Shown piece by piece: positions 35,381 to 45,743 of a DNA stretch of 64,000 nucleotides. Location of the stretch: contig NC_065920.1 in NCBI RefSeq assembly GCF_024586455.1, positions 10,192,144-10,256,143 on the forward strand, in the 5' to 3' direction. Numbering within the stretch: position 1 is the first letter of the stretch; the number at the start of each line of letters is the position of its first letter. A program made the translations under genes and the position numbers. Origin of the DNA: Bactrocera neohumeralis (taxonomy: Eukaryota > Arthropoda > Insecta > Diptera > Tephritidae). The notes beneath the pieces are model-generated. The model made no database searches. It worked only from the letters and a program-made list of their open reading frames with translations, and had not been told where the DNA came from.

Positions 35381-36124
35381 ACATAACTCAATATTACTAG
35401 TATGCAAGGTATGTGTACGTTAGGAGTTTATCAACCCTTTATGGAAAGTATTCAAGAAGGTGTTTAATCCAATTGTGCATTTTCAAAAATTTGTATTACA
35501 AATTCATATATCGAACTTAAGATGGGTTAAATTAATAAGAATCTGTTTTTTCGCTTGGTCTCTAGGAATACGCTTTTTTGACTCACCCTAATAAGTACCT
35601 ACATTTATTTACCTATATACTTCGGAATTTTGAAATCGAACCGGCAAATAGTTTTGCAAATAAGATATTTGTATGGATTTACAAACTTAATTTATTTGTC
35701 TCCTAGACTTTGATCGCGGTTTTCTCGAAACGCTGTATTCCAAGGCATATTTCTTCGAAACGGCTGGACAGATCGACTTGAAATTTTCACATGACTTGTA
35801 AGACATACTTGTCACGAAACACTGGATTAAGATTTTTGCAATTGTTTTGATGTTTTTAGCTCACCCGAAGTTTCACATAATCAAGACAATTTCTTGAAAA
35901 GCCGCCAGTACATCGAAAATAAAAAATTTTTCTAGTCATTTGATCACTAACTGTATTTACCCATGGTAGTAATAAACTTTTCTGGCTTTTGTTTTTGAAA
36001 TAAGTTCAGCTGAAAAATCTTCCTCACCGCCAGACACATACTTTCGGCGGTTTTTCTGATGTTAGACCACGCGAATAAATTAACTCGAAAATTTTTTTGA
36101 AATGATTCGCTGATTATTAAAATA

Positions 36125-36665
36125 TATTGATTTGTAAATGTATGTTTTTCGCCTCATTACAAACAAAGGTGGCTGACTTAACCAGATGTTAATAAAAGTT
36201 TTTGATTAAAGAGAAACAAAAGATTCATTGACCGCATAAAGTATAAGGAAAAATGTCATTGATCTGTTAAAATGTATTAAAAGGGTTATTGCGCGGATTG
36301 CAAACAAAAGCTATTGTCTTCGCTAAACGTAAACAAAGATTGTTAACTTGGCTAATTGTAAACAAAGGAGCCATTGACCTCATTACTTGTAAACCAAGGA
36401 ATAATTAAACAAAAGAGTCATTGACCCCATAAAATGTAAGCTAAAAAATCATTAAACGGGTTATTGAGCTGAGTGAAAACGAAAATGATGGTATTCGCTA
36501 AATGTAAACAAAGGTTTTTGACTTGGCTAAATGCAAACAATGGGGTCATTGACCCATGAGATGTAAACCAAGGTTGTTGATTTGACTAAAAGTAAGCAAA
36601 AGTTATTAATCGCATAAAAAGTACACCAAAGCGTAATAAATCCCTTGAAGTGCAAACAAAGTTGC
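36125..36665 (-). repeat. ~30-bp minisatellite array C, reverse orientation
   Basis: About 17 variant units of the same family as array A, read on the minus strand (on the plus strand CTAAATGTAAACAAAGGTTT and GGGGTCATTGACC). Copies are more diverged than in array A, with spacers of 28-35. On its right (5' in element orientation) it joins an INE-like repeat. Confidence 0.88.
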
Positions 36666-36970
36666 ATCAGTTATTTTTTTTCCAAGAAACCACTCATTAC
36701 TCGCAACCGCCAACATCGGATCACTATAGGAACTATAGGACAGTAAAAAAGTAGACCGATAGGGACAGCAGACGGCCATATTTTTTTCCGCTATTTTGAC
36801 ATTTCTCTTAAGTAAGGCTTGACATTTCATCAAGGAAAGATATTACGATCCAACAACGAGTCGAAATTATTAAATTTTACTAGCGAAATTCGGAGTCAGT
36901 GGCTTGAAATTTAAGATTTAGCTGACATACAAACTGATCGTAAACTCAATATCAATATAAGGATATTTTT
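36666..36970 (-). mobile_element. INE-1-like repeat joined to array C, interrupted
   Basis: On the minus strand the order is ACGATCAGTTTGTATGTCAG, then an insertion, then CTATAGTGATCCGATGTTGG, CGGTTGCGAGTAATGAGTGG and TTTCTTGGAAAAAAAATAAC, running straight into array C. The same order (GATCGG, CGGCGGTTCCGAC, GAGCGACTTATTGGAG) precedes array A at 18390-18440. This is the key evidence that the minisatellite belongs to the INE-like element. Confidence 0.6.
36740..36910 (+). mobile_element. Fragment of a Tc1/mariner-type transposon (HTH start)
   Basis: The + strand frame at 36846 reads ITIQQRVEIIKFY, stop, RNSESVA, the start of a helix-turn-helix (DUF4817-like) domain found at the N terminus of several Tc1/mariner-related transposases; upstream bases look like its 5' flank. 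It breaks an INE-like repeat. Exact ends and target-site duplication were not resolved. Orientation is plus, opposite to the INE repeat it interrupts. Confidence 0.45.
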
Positions 36971-38979
36971 ATACCTTTTAATGCTATGTGAAATACCCTT
37001 GTATGCGGTGTATCTAATTTTAACGTATTTTTTAGTCTAATAAAAAATGTAAATCTTCTCGTTTCAGGTATGGAATTGGTGTTGTCTACCCACAAATATA
37101 ACGATTTATCATCATATTGCCAATACTTATTGCAACACTCTATCGCTAAAGAAAAAAAAAAAACAATTCTACGCTCAGTTTCTAAGGTAAGTGTATATAT
37201 AAACATATATGCAAATATAGTTATTAATATATACATATACTTGTATATATATAAATATATCTGGTATATATGTATATGCAAATATAAAATATTACCTCAA
37301 TTGTAGGTCATATATTGATTGAAAAAGTTATAATTAGTCCGGCATTGCTGATGAGCCCATCACGCACTCATTTTTACTAACTGAACTTTGATGGTGCTTC
37401 ACATCAATGAAAGAGAAACTAAAAAACCTACAGAGCAGCTTTTATTGAAATGAAAAAGTTGAGTGTTTAACTTGCAACACTGAAAAGTAAATTGAAATAT
37501 AAGTATAAATTGAACATTACAGTTTATATAAAGTAGCATTACATATATATAAAGTGGCATAAAGTAAAATCGGAAGTTGAAATAAAGTGAGCACTTCTTC
37601 AAAGCACTGTAGCAATGATTTCAACTTCACTTTGTTTTTAAGTCTCTAGTTATAATTATTAACAAATTAATTTCTTCCAAATTCTATTTAATTATGATAT
37701 TAGTAAGCGTCTTCTTGCCTTTGGTGGTAATAAATTAGTCTGCTCATCAAATACTGCTTAACAATATTACGACTTCTTAGCTTGTTTACACATGAAACGT
37801 CATATCTCTCAGCTAGCATGCAAGACAGATAAGCAACAAAACAAATCACTTAAGCAAATATAGGCTTGCAGCCAATCAATGTCAGCAGATAATTTGTAAA
37901 TATTAATCAACAAGCTTAGCGCAATCACTCAAGTGCATTAAATGTAACTGAAAATAATTCGAAATTCAATTCACACATGACTTATCTCGCAAGCTATATA
38001 TATTAATAGCGCTATATTGCCTGAGTTGTGCTTGCAATGCAAAGCTGTGCTCAGCTGCTGGTAAACCAAATATGAAATGCAAATCAAATCATACAAATAT
38101 ACAAGCATACAAGCGTGGTAAAATAAGTGAGTGCTTCAAATACAACAGTAATAAGTTGCAAATATTACTACATGCGCCAAAGTAGGTGAAATGCCACATA
38201 AAAGCAGCATAGCGTATACGTAACATTCATGAAAGTGGGGCGCTAATGGCATTATATGTGAGCATTTACATTTATAGCATTCGGGTTTTCAATATTAATA
38301 CTAAATACTACTTGTAATTTGCACAAAAGCAATAGATTCAACAATAATATTGCAAATAAATTGCAAATCAGCAACAGCATTAGCCAACCAACCAACCACT
38401 GCGGGCGTACATGACGTATGAGTGATGTGGAAATGCGCTTTGCTTCGAGCTCTGCAACAAATGAAGCGGTTAGCTGGTTGCTAGTACCTTACTAATGTAT
38501 ATATGTATATATATATGTATATTCATGTAGTTTGTATACATATACTCCACTCTGTATACTAATTACTACGCTTGTATATAATAATTAGTAGTAAATGTGC
38601 TACCGTTTCATGCCAATAGCTCAATTATGACTGACTTTATACTACATTTATACACTTCATGTCTCAAGCATTTCACCCAAGCTTTTACACGTTGCCATTG
38701 GCCATTATACAAGTGCCAGTGGCTGCATACCTGCCACTCTGCTGCAGTCATAAGCCTTACTCTGTTGCGTATTACTTCTACCTCTTACGTGTTTGCGACG
38801 CAGCAGTTGTTGTATCATTAAGCAGTGACGACGGCGTATGGATGCGTTGCATGTTGGCAGTAATTATTATTGATGGATGTGCGTCCGCAGCAATACATCA
38901 TCGATACATGTATTTATTGTGCAACTATATACATATGTGTATGTGTGTTTGTGCACATATATACTTATATTTATATATA
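36971..38979. other. AT-rich non-coding DNA with TATA/CATA microsatellites
   Basis: TATATA-rich runs at 37190-37280 and 38490-38525. 37680-38470 is host-like AT-rich sequence. No exon or element recognised. Confidence 0.5.
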
Positions 38980-39689
38980 TTAGGGTGTTTGTTATTTGTC
39001 AAGTAGATTTTGTTTTCAAATCTGCGCTGCAGTTTCAGTTTTTGCCCTAAACAATATTTTTGAAAGTAAAGAAGCGATTTATTTTCAATTTAAGCAGTGC
39101 TTCAATCATGTTTCTTTACCCACGTATGTATAAAACATAAGATTTTTTGTTATTTTACATAAAAAAAAGAAACCTAAAATTAAAAAAAAAATATTTTTAT
39201 AAAATTTTGAAAAAAATATTTTTATAAAAAATTTTACATTCTACAAAAAAGATTTTATTGATTTTTAACACAAATTCATTCCTTTGAAAGTTATACGCTG
39301 TTAAAGTTATATATAAAATGTTCCCACAAATGCCTTATGAATTCTGTGTTGCGCATACGACATGGTGTACCATATGAGTACTGTACATTTGATGCTTAAC
39401 TTTGATTGTGTATAACTTTTGAAGGAGTAGTTTTGTGGGAAAAATCATTCGGATCATTTTTGTAAAGCAGAAAATTTTGTATAAAAATATAATATCTACA
39501 AGACTCTAGATTTACTTGTTTAATGCGAAATAAAATAAATAAAAAAATCCCAAGTAAAATGATTTTAACGCGGTTTGAATTAAAAAAAAAGACTTTTTTT
39601 ACATTAGATAATTTTTTGTGGCACAAAAACTGAAACTCTTGGGATGTTTGCAAAACAAAATTAACTCGGCGAAATAACGGACAGTCTTA
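38980..39689. mobile_element. TIR element (~710 bp), TTAGGGTG-type left end
   Basis: Left: TTAGGGTGTTTGTTATTTGT then AGATTTTGTTTTCAAATC and GCAGTTTCAGTTTTTG. The right end read inward on the minus strand is TAAGACTGTCCGTTATTTCG then AATTTTGTTTTGCAAACATC and AGAGTTTCAGTTTTTG. Over about 80 bases the two ends are imperfect inverted repeats. No transposase frame, so a non-autonomous (MITE-like) element. Superfamily not assigned; no clear target duplication seen. Confidence 0.6.
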
Positions 39690-39705
39690 CGTATACATAC
39701 ATATT

Positions 39706-39868
39706 TTGGGTAGTCGAAAAAATCTTTTCGTATTTTTAATCAACTTTTACCTTTTTTATATTTATAATAATAAACAAATATGCACCATTTCGACCACTTT
39801 TTGTAATTTTTCTCTGCTATGCCACAATGACTATGACACAATGCGAAAATACTTTTTCGACTACCCAA
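39706..39868 (-). mobile_element. Mariner family A MITE (internally deleted, both TIRs)
   Basis: 163 bp bounded by family-A TIRs: TTGGGTAGTCGAAAAAATCT at left and, inward from the right, TTGGGTAGTCGAAAAAGTAT. Between them only a short 3' piece of the family remains (ATATGCACCATTTCGACCAC and TTTTTCTCTGC, matching the C-terminal/3' region of other copies). A short both-TIR deletion derivative that could in principle have been mobilised in trans. Confidence 0.9.
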
Positions 39869-40739
39869 TTAATATTATGTATGTATATTTAAGATCCATA
39901 TTCTCAAGGCATAGTTGTTCAGAATGATCCGTAGACACTTTTCCGCATACCTGATTTTATAGAAAAGAAATTTTTCGTATAATCGTTTTTTTAGAAAAAA
40001 AAAAAAAACGACCCGCTCTAGTATACACATATGCCTTGTATTGGCATTCGCTCAGCCAAGTCCATAGTGGTATCTGTTAACTATGTACGTGCAACAGTGA
40101 ATGGACCACTGCAACACAAAATCATCAGCATTGCGCTACCTACATACACCAATATATACACATGCATATGTATGGAAGTGTGTGTGTGAGATTAACTCAT
40201 ACTTCGAGAATTTGTGAGAATATGGTATCATTAAATTACATGTTCTTTTCGCAGCATCGGTACTTTCTTTGCGATTGCACTTGACGGAGGTTTGCGGGTT
40301 TCTTAAGAGCTTTCGCTGCTCGTAGTGAAAAATTAATAAATAATCAAAAATAATGTATGCAGTGTCAGCATCTTGCAATTGCGACAACTGAACGAATTGC
40401 TTAAGAAGAGATGAAGTATGAATAATGAGTTCTGCGCACAAGTATTAACAAGAAAAAGAGCCAAGTCTAAAACAAAAATAATTTACATTTTATTGTTTCT
40501 AATTTTTTTTTTTTTATTTTCTAAAGCACTCATGTATACATACGTATGTATGTATATAAACATATGTTTTTAAATATTTTTAATTAAAAGTAATATATTA
40601 CTGAGATCAAAGTCTGAAAGTTACCACTCGATTTTAACTTAAAAATCGAGAAAAAAGTTTAAAAGAAAAAGACACTGGTTTAATATGCTGGTAAAAACTA
40701 AAGAGTTTGAAGAAAACTTATAAATGAAGAAGTGTTGGA
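39869..40739. other. Non-coding DNA
   Basis: AT-rich with an A-run near 39993-40008 and a T-run at 40504-40515; no feature recognised. The frame at 40136-40441 (-) has no domain. Confidence 0.5.
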
Positions 40740-41165
40740 AGAGAGTTGCCATCTGCTTGCAAATTTTATTTTGACCGTAGGAGAATAATTAGTATTTATT
40801 AACAAACTGAAAGGTTGTCTGGTTGCAAAAAAAAAAAGTTTTCGAAAAGGTTGCCACCTGTTTGTAAATTTTAAAAATAATTAATTAATTATTGAAACGA
40901 ATGAATTATTACAATTTATTAACAAACTAAAGAGATTTAAGACCTTTAAGAGAGGGTTGCCACCTGTTGGAAATTCTTAAATCAATTAAAACTGTATAAT
41001 TACAGTAGTGGTATTCAGTAAAAGAGGTTCAAGAAACTTTTACTAAATTTAGAAAGAGTGTTGCCACCTGTTTCGAAAGTTAATTTCAAAGAAAGCTGAA
41101 AATTATTAAAATTATTTAATTTTGCGTAAGTGGTTTCAATTTAAAACCGCCTGCGAAAAGTTTGA
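40740..41165. repeat. 105-bp tandem repeat with GTTGCCACCTG core, four copies
   Basis: GTTGCC begins at 40745, 40850, 40956 and 41060 (spacings 105, 106, 104). Each unit carries GGTTGCCACCTGTTTGTAAA, ATTAATTATT-like sequence, TTTATTAACAAACT and AAAGAG. Units are 65-80% alike by eye. A partial unit may extend to 41200 (AGCCACCTATG). Confidence 0.88.
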
Positions 41166-41873
41166 TGTACTTAAAATATGTGCAGTAAAACAGCCACCTA
41201 TGTATTTATGTATGTATGTATGTAACTAGTAGAATCTGCAGTTATTAGAATATCATATACCAGGTTTGCCAATAGAGATGATATTCTAGTAATGTATACA
41301 ATTTTACCATGGAAAGATATACGCAAAACACAACGTTTACAAATTATTCAATTTTAATATCAAAATAATTGTTCTCCAATTGACTTTGACAGAGATAATC
41401 TTTAAAAAAATAAATGCCAAAGAATATTCTTACGAATGATAAAAATCATTCCTCATTAAATCTGAAATTTCTATTTTTTTTTTTAATTAAGAAACCTCGA
41501 AATGGATCACCCTTTACATATGCTTGTAGACTTGTTTATTGTCTGTTTCGCTGATTGTCACCTTGTCCATTTTTTATGAATTTAGATAAAATTTTTATTA
41601 GTACACAACAACCTTGAGTCATGCTTAGCAGCATACCCACATACATATGTTTAAAATCGGCTGCGGCTTAATTTTTAGATACTTATTTTGCCTTAATTTA
41701 TGCATTAAATATATTTGAAAGTTTGTATGCATGTAAATGCGTACATACATATGTGTTTGTGTGTATAGCTGTCACACTTCGTAAAAGTGATATTCCTCAA
41801 ATGACAAATAAGAGTATAATGATTGCGTTGGCGTTGAGTCATCGGCGCTTCTCTGAAACATTGCATGGAAATA
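41166..41873. other. Non-coding DNA
   Basis: AT-rich; TATGTATG run at 41205-41222. Nothing else recognised. Confidence 0.5.
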
Positions 41874-42298
41874 TTGAGTAGTCGAAAAAGTCTAAATAAA
41901 TAAACAAATATGTACCAATTTGGGCGATCACTTTTTGTCATTTTTCCGCTAGAGACATTATTCCATCAGTGTAAATGATTGGGTTTTTGTGTTTCAGATG
42001 TTTCCAAACATGAGAAATCGTGTCCGCCAGTGAAAAAGCGCATCACATTCACCCAGCCATTTCTCCGACAGATGCCATAAAAAAATTTCGAAAAAATTTT
42101 TTATACACTCCACGATATACCACATGATATGTGAAAAAAGTTCTATTGTAGAATAAAAATTTCTATGAAAAAAATTTCAAAAAAAAACAAGCCAGATTAC
42201 CTTACTGACCCCTTAAACGAAGCTTGAAATCTCATCTTTCCAACACTATATGGTATGACATCTATTTACAAAATACGAAACGACTTTTTCGACTACCA
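41874..42298 (-). mobile_element. Mariner family A with internal deletion and foreign filler
   Basis: 425 bp flanked by TA. The left TIR and 3' region (TTGAGTAGTCGAAAAAGTCT, then the C-terminal GCTAGAGACATTATTCCATC region) run to about 41990; the right part (42223-42298) is the family-A 5' end, reading inward TGGTAGTCGAAAAAGTCGTT, with a further small deletion of the GTGCTACCAATCACATTGTG block. Between them about 230 bases (41991-42222) have no relation to mariner. This is the structure left when the double-strand gap after excision is repaired incompletely and filled from elsewhere. Confidence 0.85.
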
Positions 42299-43739
42299 TA
42301 TATTTCTATATACCATATTTAATTTTATTTTATTGAGTTTAAAAAATTCCTAGCCATTTTCAACTTCACACACTTCATCTTTTTGCCTTTCCATGATGCT
42401 ATTTTTGCGCTCCCGTTGCGTAATTTGCTGAAGCCATCTCAAAATATTACAACTGTTGCCCACAGATAGTATCCCTCATTATGACTTTTGCCTTTACAAA
42501 TACACAAAACGAGCATGAAAAATAAATTAGCATAAATAAAATGCGCAAAATGAAATACAAAATGTGCAACATAATGTGGCAAGACCACCGCACATAATGA
42601 GCTTGACATGCTTTATGGTGCCATTGAGGGCGACCAAATGAAATGGAATGGAATTTAATATGTGCACGAATGTGAGACACGAGTTGAAATAAATGGTATT
42701 AATGAAAAAGTTTTGTAAAACGACCGTTGAGAATGCCAAACATTTGCTCGCCAGCGCACAGCCACATTTCGGTTGTGGCAAGCAGCGACACGCAGCGGCC
42801 AGCAATAAAAGTTAGTTGCTAATGTTGGGTCAGTGCTAAGTTGTTACTGTTGTTGCTGGAAAAATACCGCAATTGTATATTTTTATTTTTAAATATCCGT
42901 TATTTGCGTCTACCGAGAATTTCTATCCTTTTAGTTAATTTATTCCAGACTCTTCGTTCACAACATAATCACAAATCAATATTTATTGCTTGAGCGATAT
43001 ACCCACTTATTTATTCATGCTTGCCTTGGTGTGTGGGTGTTTGTGTATTCCCACTGAGAGGCCAACTGCTAGTTGAGTCAAATTCGATTCGCCGAAAAGA
43101 ATCCATTATAAGAGATATCAGCTTGAATTATGCGCACATGTTCACACATACCCCACCGCCTTACTATATGCTTGAAAAATAGGTTTGATCGCAGTTGTCG
43201 GAGCTTGTGTTTGTATGTGTCACGTTTTGCATATTTCTGCCGATGTTTTTGCATTTTTTTTTTTGCTTTTACTTAATCGAATTACATTTATTGCTCACAA
43301 ATTCCCCGAACATATTAAAAGCAATTCTCTTGTGGAGCGCATTTCAGCGGCATAAATACACATACATTCGCATATATACACATATACATGCATGATTATC
43401 AGCTGGATACCGTAAATCTTATCGATTGTCACTGCTGGTGGCGAAGTCTATTACGTACAGTGGGTTTAAACTAGAAAACATCTCTTTAATTTATAACGAA
43501 GAGAGTGGAGAATTTGCAATTTAAAGATATGTGAGAGAATATTAGATAATATGTGATGAAAGTTGTAGTTTATTCTTAGAGACTTCTTTCTATCTTTTTG
43601 TACTGACGACTTCTTATTTAACTGAACTTTATGTACGATTAGCATTGTTTAGCCTTTTCAGGGCTATAGAATTCAAAGAGAAATTTAAGTCAGTATATAG
43701 TAATTGCATAAATCTTGTGAGTTTTCGGTAACACTATGG
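42299..43739. other. Non-coding DNA
   Basis: Host-like AT-rich sequence with short CA patches near 43365-43390. Overlapping Cys/Phe/Leu-rich frames at 42447-42805 (-) and 43195-43395 (+) lack domains. Confidence 0.45.
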
Positions 43740-44110
43740 AGAGGCATGTCTAGTTTTGGTATCTCTACGAAACTTATATGATTATGCAGAATGACGTCGA
43801 ACACAATCATCCGCTACCTTAAAATCTGGCAAGACCTTTCCGAGCTATTCGATACCTGAGCAGTTTGTAGATAGGGTGATTCCATCACCTGCGCCTTCTG
43901 CCATTTAATGACAGAAAAAACGGGACCTAAGATGACATTGACATCAAGAACTTAACAGCAGAGCCGCCAGCAAAATCTTTTCTCATAAAAAAAAAAAAAA
44001 AACGAAAGAGATACGTTCTTTGGTAAATGAGGGCAAGACAAAGTATCTGGGGCCCGCACAAAAAAAATCCTCATTTACTACGCCATGCAGATTTGGGTTT
44101 CCAGCTCAGA
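43740..44110 (+). mobile_element. RTE-like LINE fragment
   Basis: Frames give FGISTKLI and LCRMTSNT then DLSELFDT and GDSITCAF, which match the RT block M-S-E-F-G-I-x-x-K-L-I-R-L-C...L-S-E-P-F-D-T...Q-G-D-S-L-S-C. After a poly(A)-like run (43986-44002) VNEGKTKYL follows, the segment just after the YADD motif in this family. The catalytic YADD portion is missing. Confidence 0.65.
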
Positions 44111-44817
44111 CTGAACAATGGTTGCAGTGCCAAAGAAGAAGACGAAGATATCTTGTAAAATATTGCGTTTACAGGCTGTTTAACCAAAATCCCAAATTTT
44201 TAACTTAAAAATATATATTTATAAGCTCGTTAAGAATTGCAGCTACCTATAAAAAGGTCTGCGAACGAAATCATCATCAAATTTTTATGTATCTCGTAGA
44301 AATCAAATTAACTTTTATTGTTACTATCGAGTTTTATTAAGATTTTAAAAAAATTATAACGCAGAGTTTAAATTTTACTTATTAAAATACAAATTTTCCA
44401 AAGTAAAGCTCATTCTCTCAACATCCCATAGAAATATAATAATATATTCCTATGTCTTAACATCTTCTTCTGTCAGTCGTAAAGCCACATGCTGTGCGCT
44501 CAATTTGAATTTCATGATCTACAGTCTTCCCTTTTTCGTGATTACTCAACTATAATCAAATGACGCAAGTGTCTTCTTGTGACTGTAAGTTGTAAGATAT
44601 GCTTGCATAGTTATTGGATGCCAAAGCGAATGCTAATTTTAATAAAATATTGAACTAATAGTATGCGAAATTTGGCGCAGAGTGCATAAGAACTGCGAAA
44701 AGTTATTGCTGAGGATTTGCTTGGTTGATTTCCGCCATTTCTTTTCATTTGAAACATTGTGGTTGAAATTTCGCCGGTTTCAATTTTAACGACTTTGGGT
44801 TATTTATTTAGAAAATA
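44111..44817. other. AT-rich non-coding DNA
   Basis: No motif or element end recognised between the RTE fragment and the transposon at 44818. Confidence 0.5.
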
Positions 44818-45743
44818 CAAGGTGCGTCCCAAAGTAAACTTTCTGAATCTAGCGCCCCCTGGTGTCGTCATCTATATGTCCACTGGTGCGTTAGAATCTG
44901 CTATGTTTATCGATTGCCCAATGAGAATTACATGACATTTCATCGATTGGAAGTGAAGTTATTGCGTTTTAAGTGTCAGTATGTTTGTGTTATCGGTGCG
45001 AAAAGGAGCTTCGAACAAAGAGCCAACATTAAATTTGGTTTTAAAATTGGAACAACTCTTACGGAAACGTTTCAATTGATGAAACAAGTTTATGGCGATG
45101 ATTGCCCATCCCGTAGCAGACGATTGGTTTAACGTTTTCAAAGTGGTCGTGAGGACATAAATAACGATCAACATTTGAGCCAATCAAAATCTGTGATCAC
45201 CGGAAATTCCATCGAAACTGTGCGTGAATTCATCAAAAATCAGCCGAAATCATCATTGAAATTCATGGAAATGGAATTGAACATCTCCAAAACATCGATT
45301 TATCGCATTTTGACCGAACATTTGGGCTTATGAAAGGTGTGTGCACGGTTTGTTCCGCAAAAATTGACTGACGACCAAAAATTGCTCAGAAACCAATATT
45401 CGGAGGACGATTATTTGACCAAAAATCACATTTTAATCACTAACTACTCCCCGTATTCATCTGATATGACACCGTGCGACTTCTTCCTTTTCGAAAAAAT
45501 GCATTTGCCCATGAAAGGAAAGCGTTATGCAGACATAGAGGCTATTGAAAAGGCTTGCACCGGCGTACTGGCAGCCATACCGGCCAACGAGCTAAAACAC
45601 TCGTTCGACATGCTTTTGGACCGTGCAAAAAGCTGTATTGAAGCAGAAGGAGACTATTTTGAATAAAATAAATTGATTTTGTTGAAAAAACCATTTGTTC
45701 TGTTTTTTTTGTTTAAGTCCTGTTTACTATGGAACACACCTTG
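44818..45743 (+). mobile_element. Tc1/mariner-superfamily transposon with TIRs, internally deleted (lineage E)
   Basis: 926 bp flanked by TA (44816-44817 and 45744-45745). TIRs: CAAGGTGCGTCCCAAAGTAA on the left, CAAGGTGTGTTCCATAGTAA inward from the right. One frame runs from about 44914 to 45663 with only two stops (45130-45132 and 45331-45333). It reads EQRANIKFGFKIGTTLTETF, YGDDCPSRSR, RFQSGREDINNDQ, SIETVREFIKNQPKSSLKFM, ELNISKTSIYRILTEHLGL, VCARFVPQKLTDDQKLLRNQ, then jumps in frame to YSSDMTPCDFFLFEKMHLPM and GVLAAIPANELKHSFDML, ending with GDYFE. HTH region and D3 are present; D1 and D2 are deleted. Inactive, but little decayed. Confidence 0.92.

Larger units (their letters stand above)
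32926..36124. other. Non-coding DNA, partly GC-richer, nothing assigned
   Basis: 33340-34350 is host-like with higher G+C (for example 33530-33610), CA/TG tracts and TTGTTG runs. 34350-35220 AT-rich. 35640-36110 looks repetitive but no element could be named. Overlapping Cys/Leu-rich frames are low-complexity artefacts. Confidence 0.45.
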
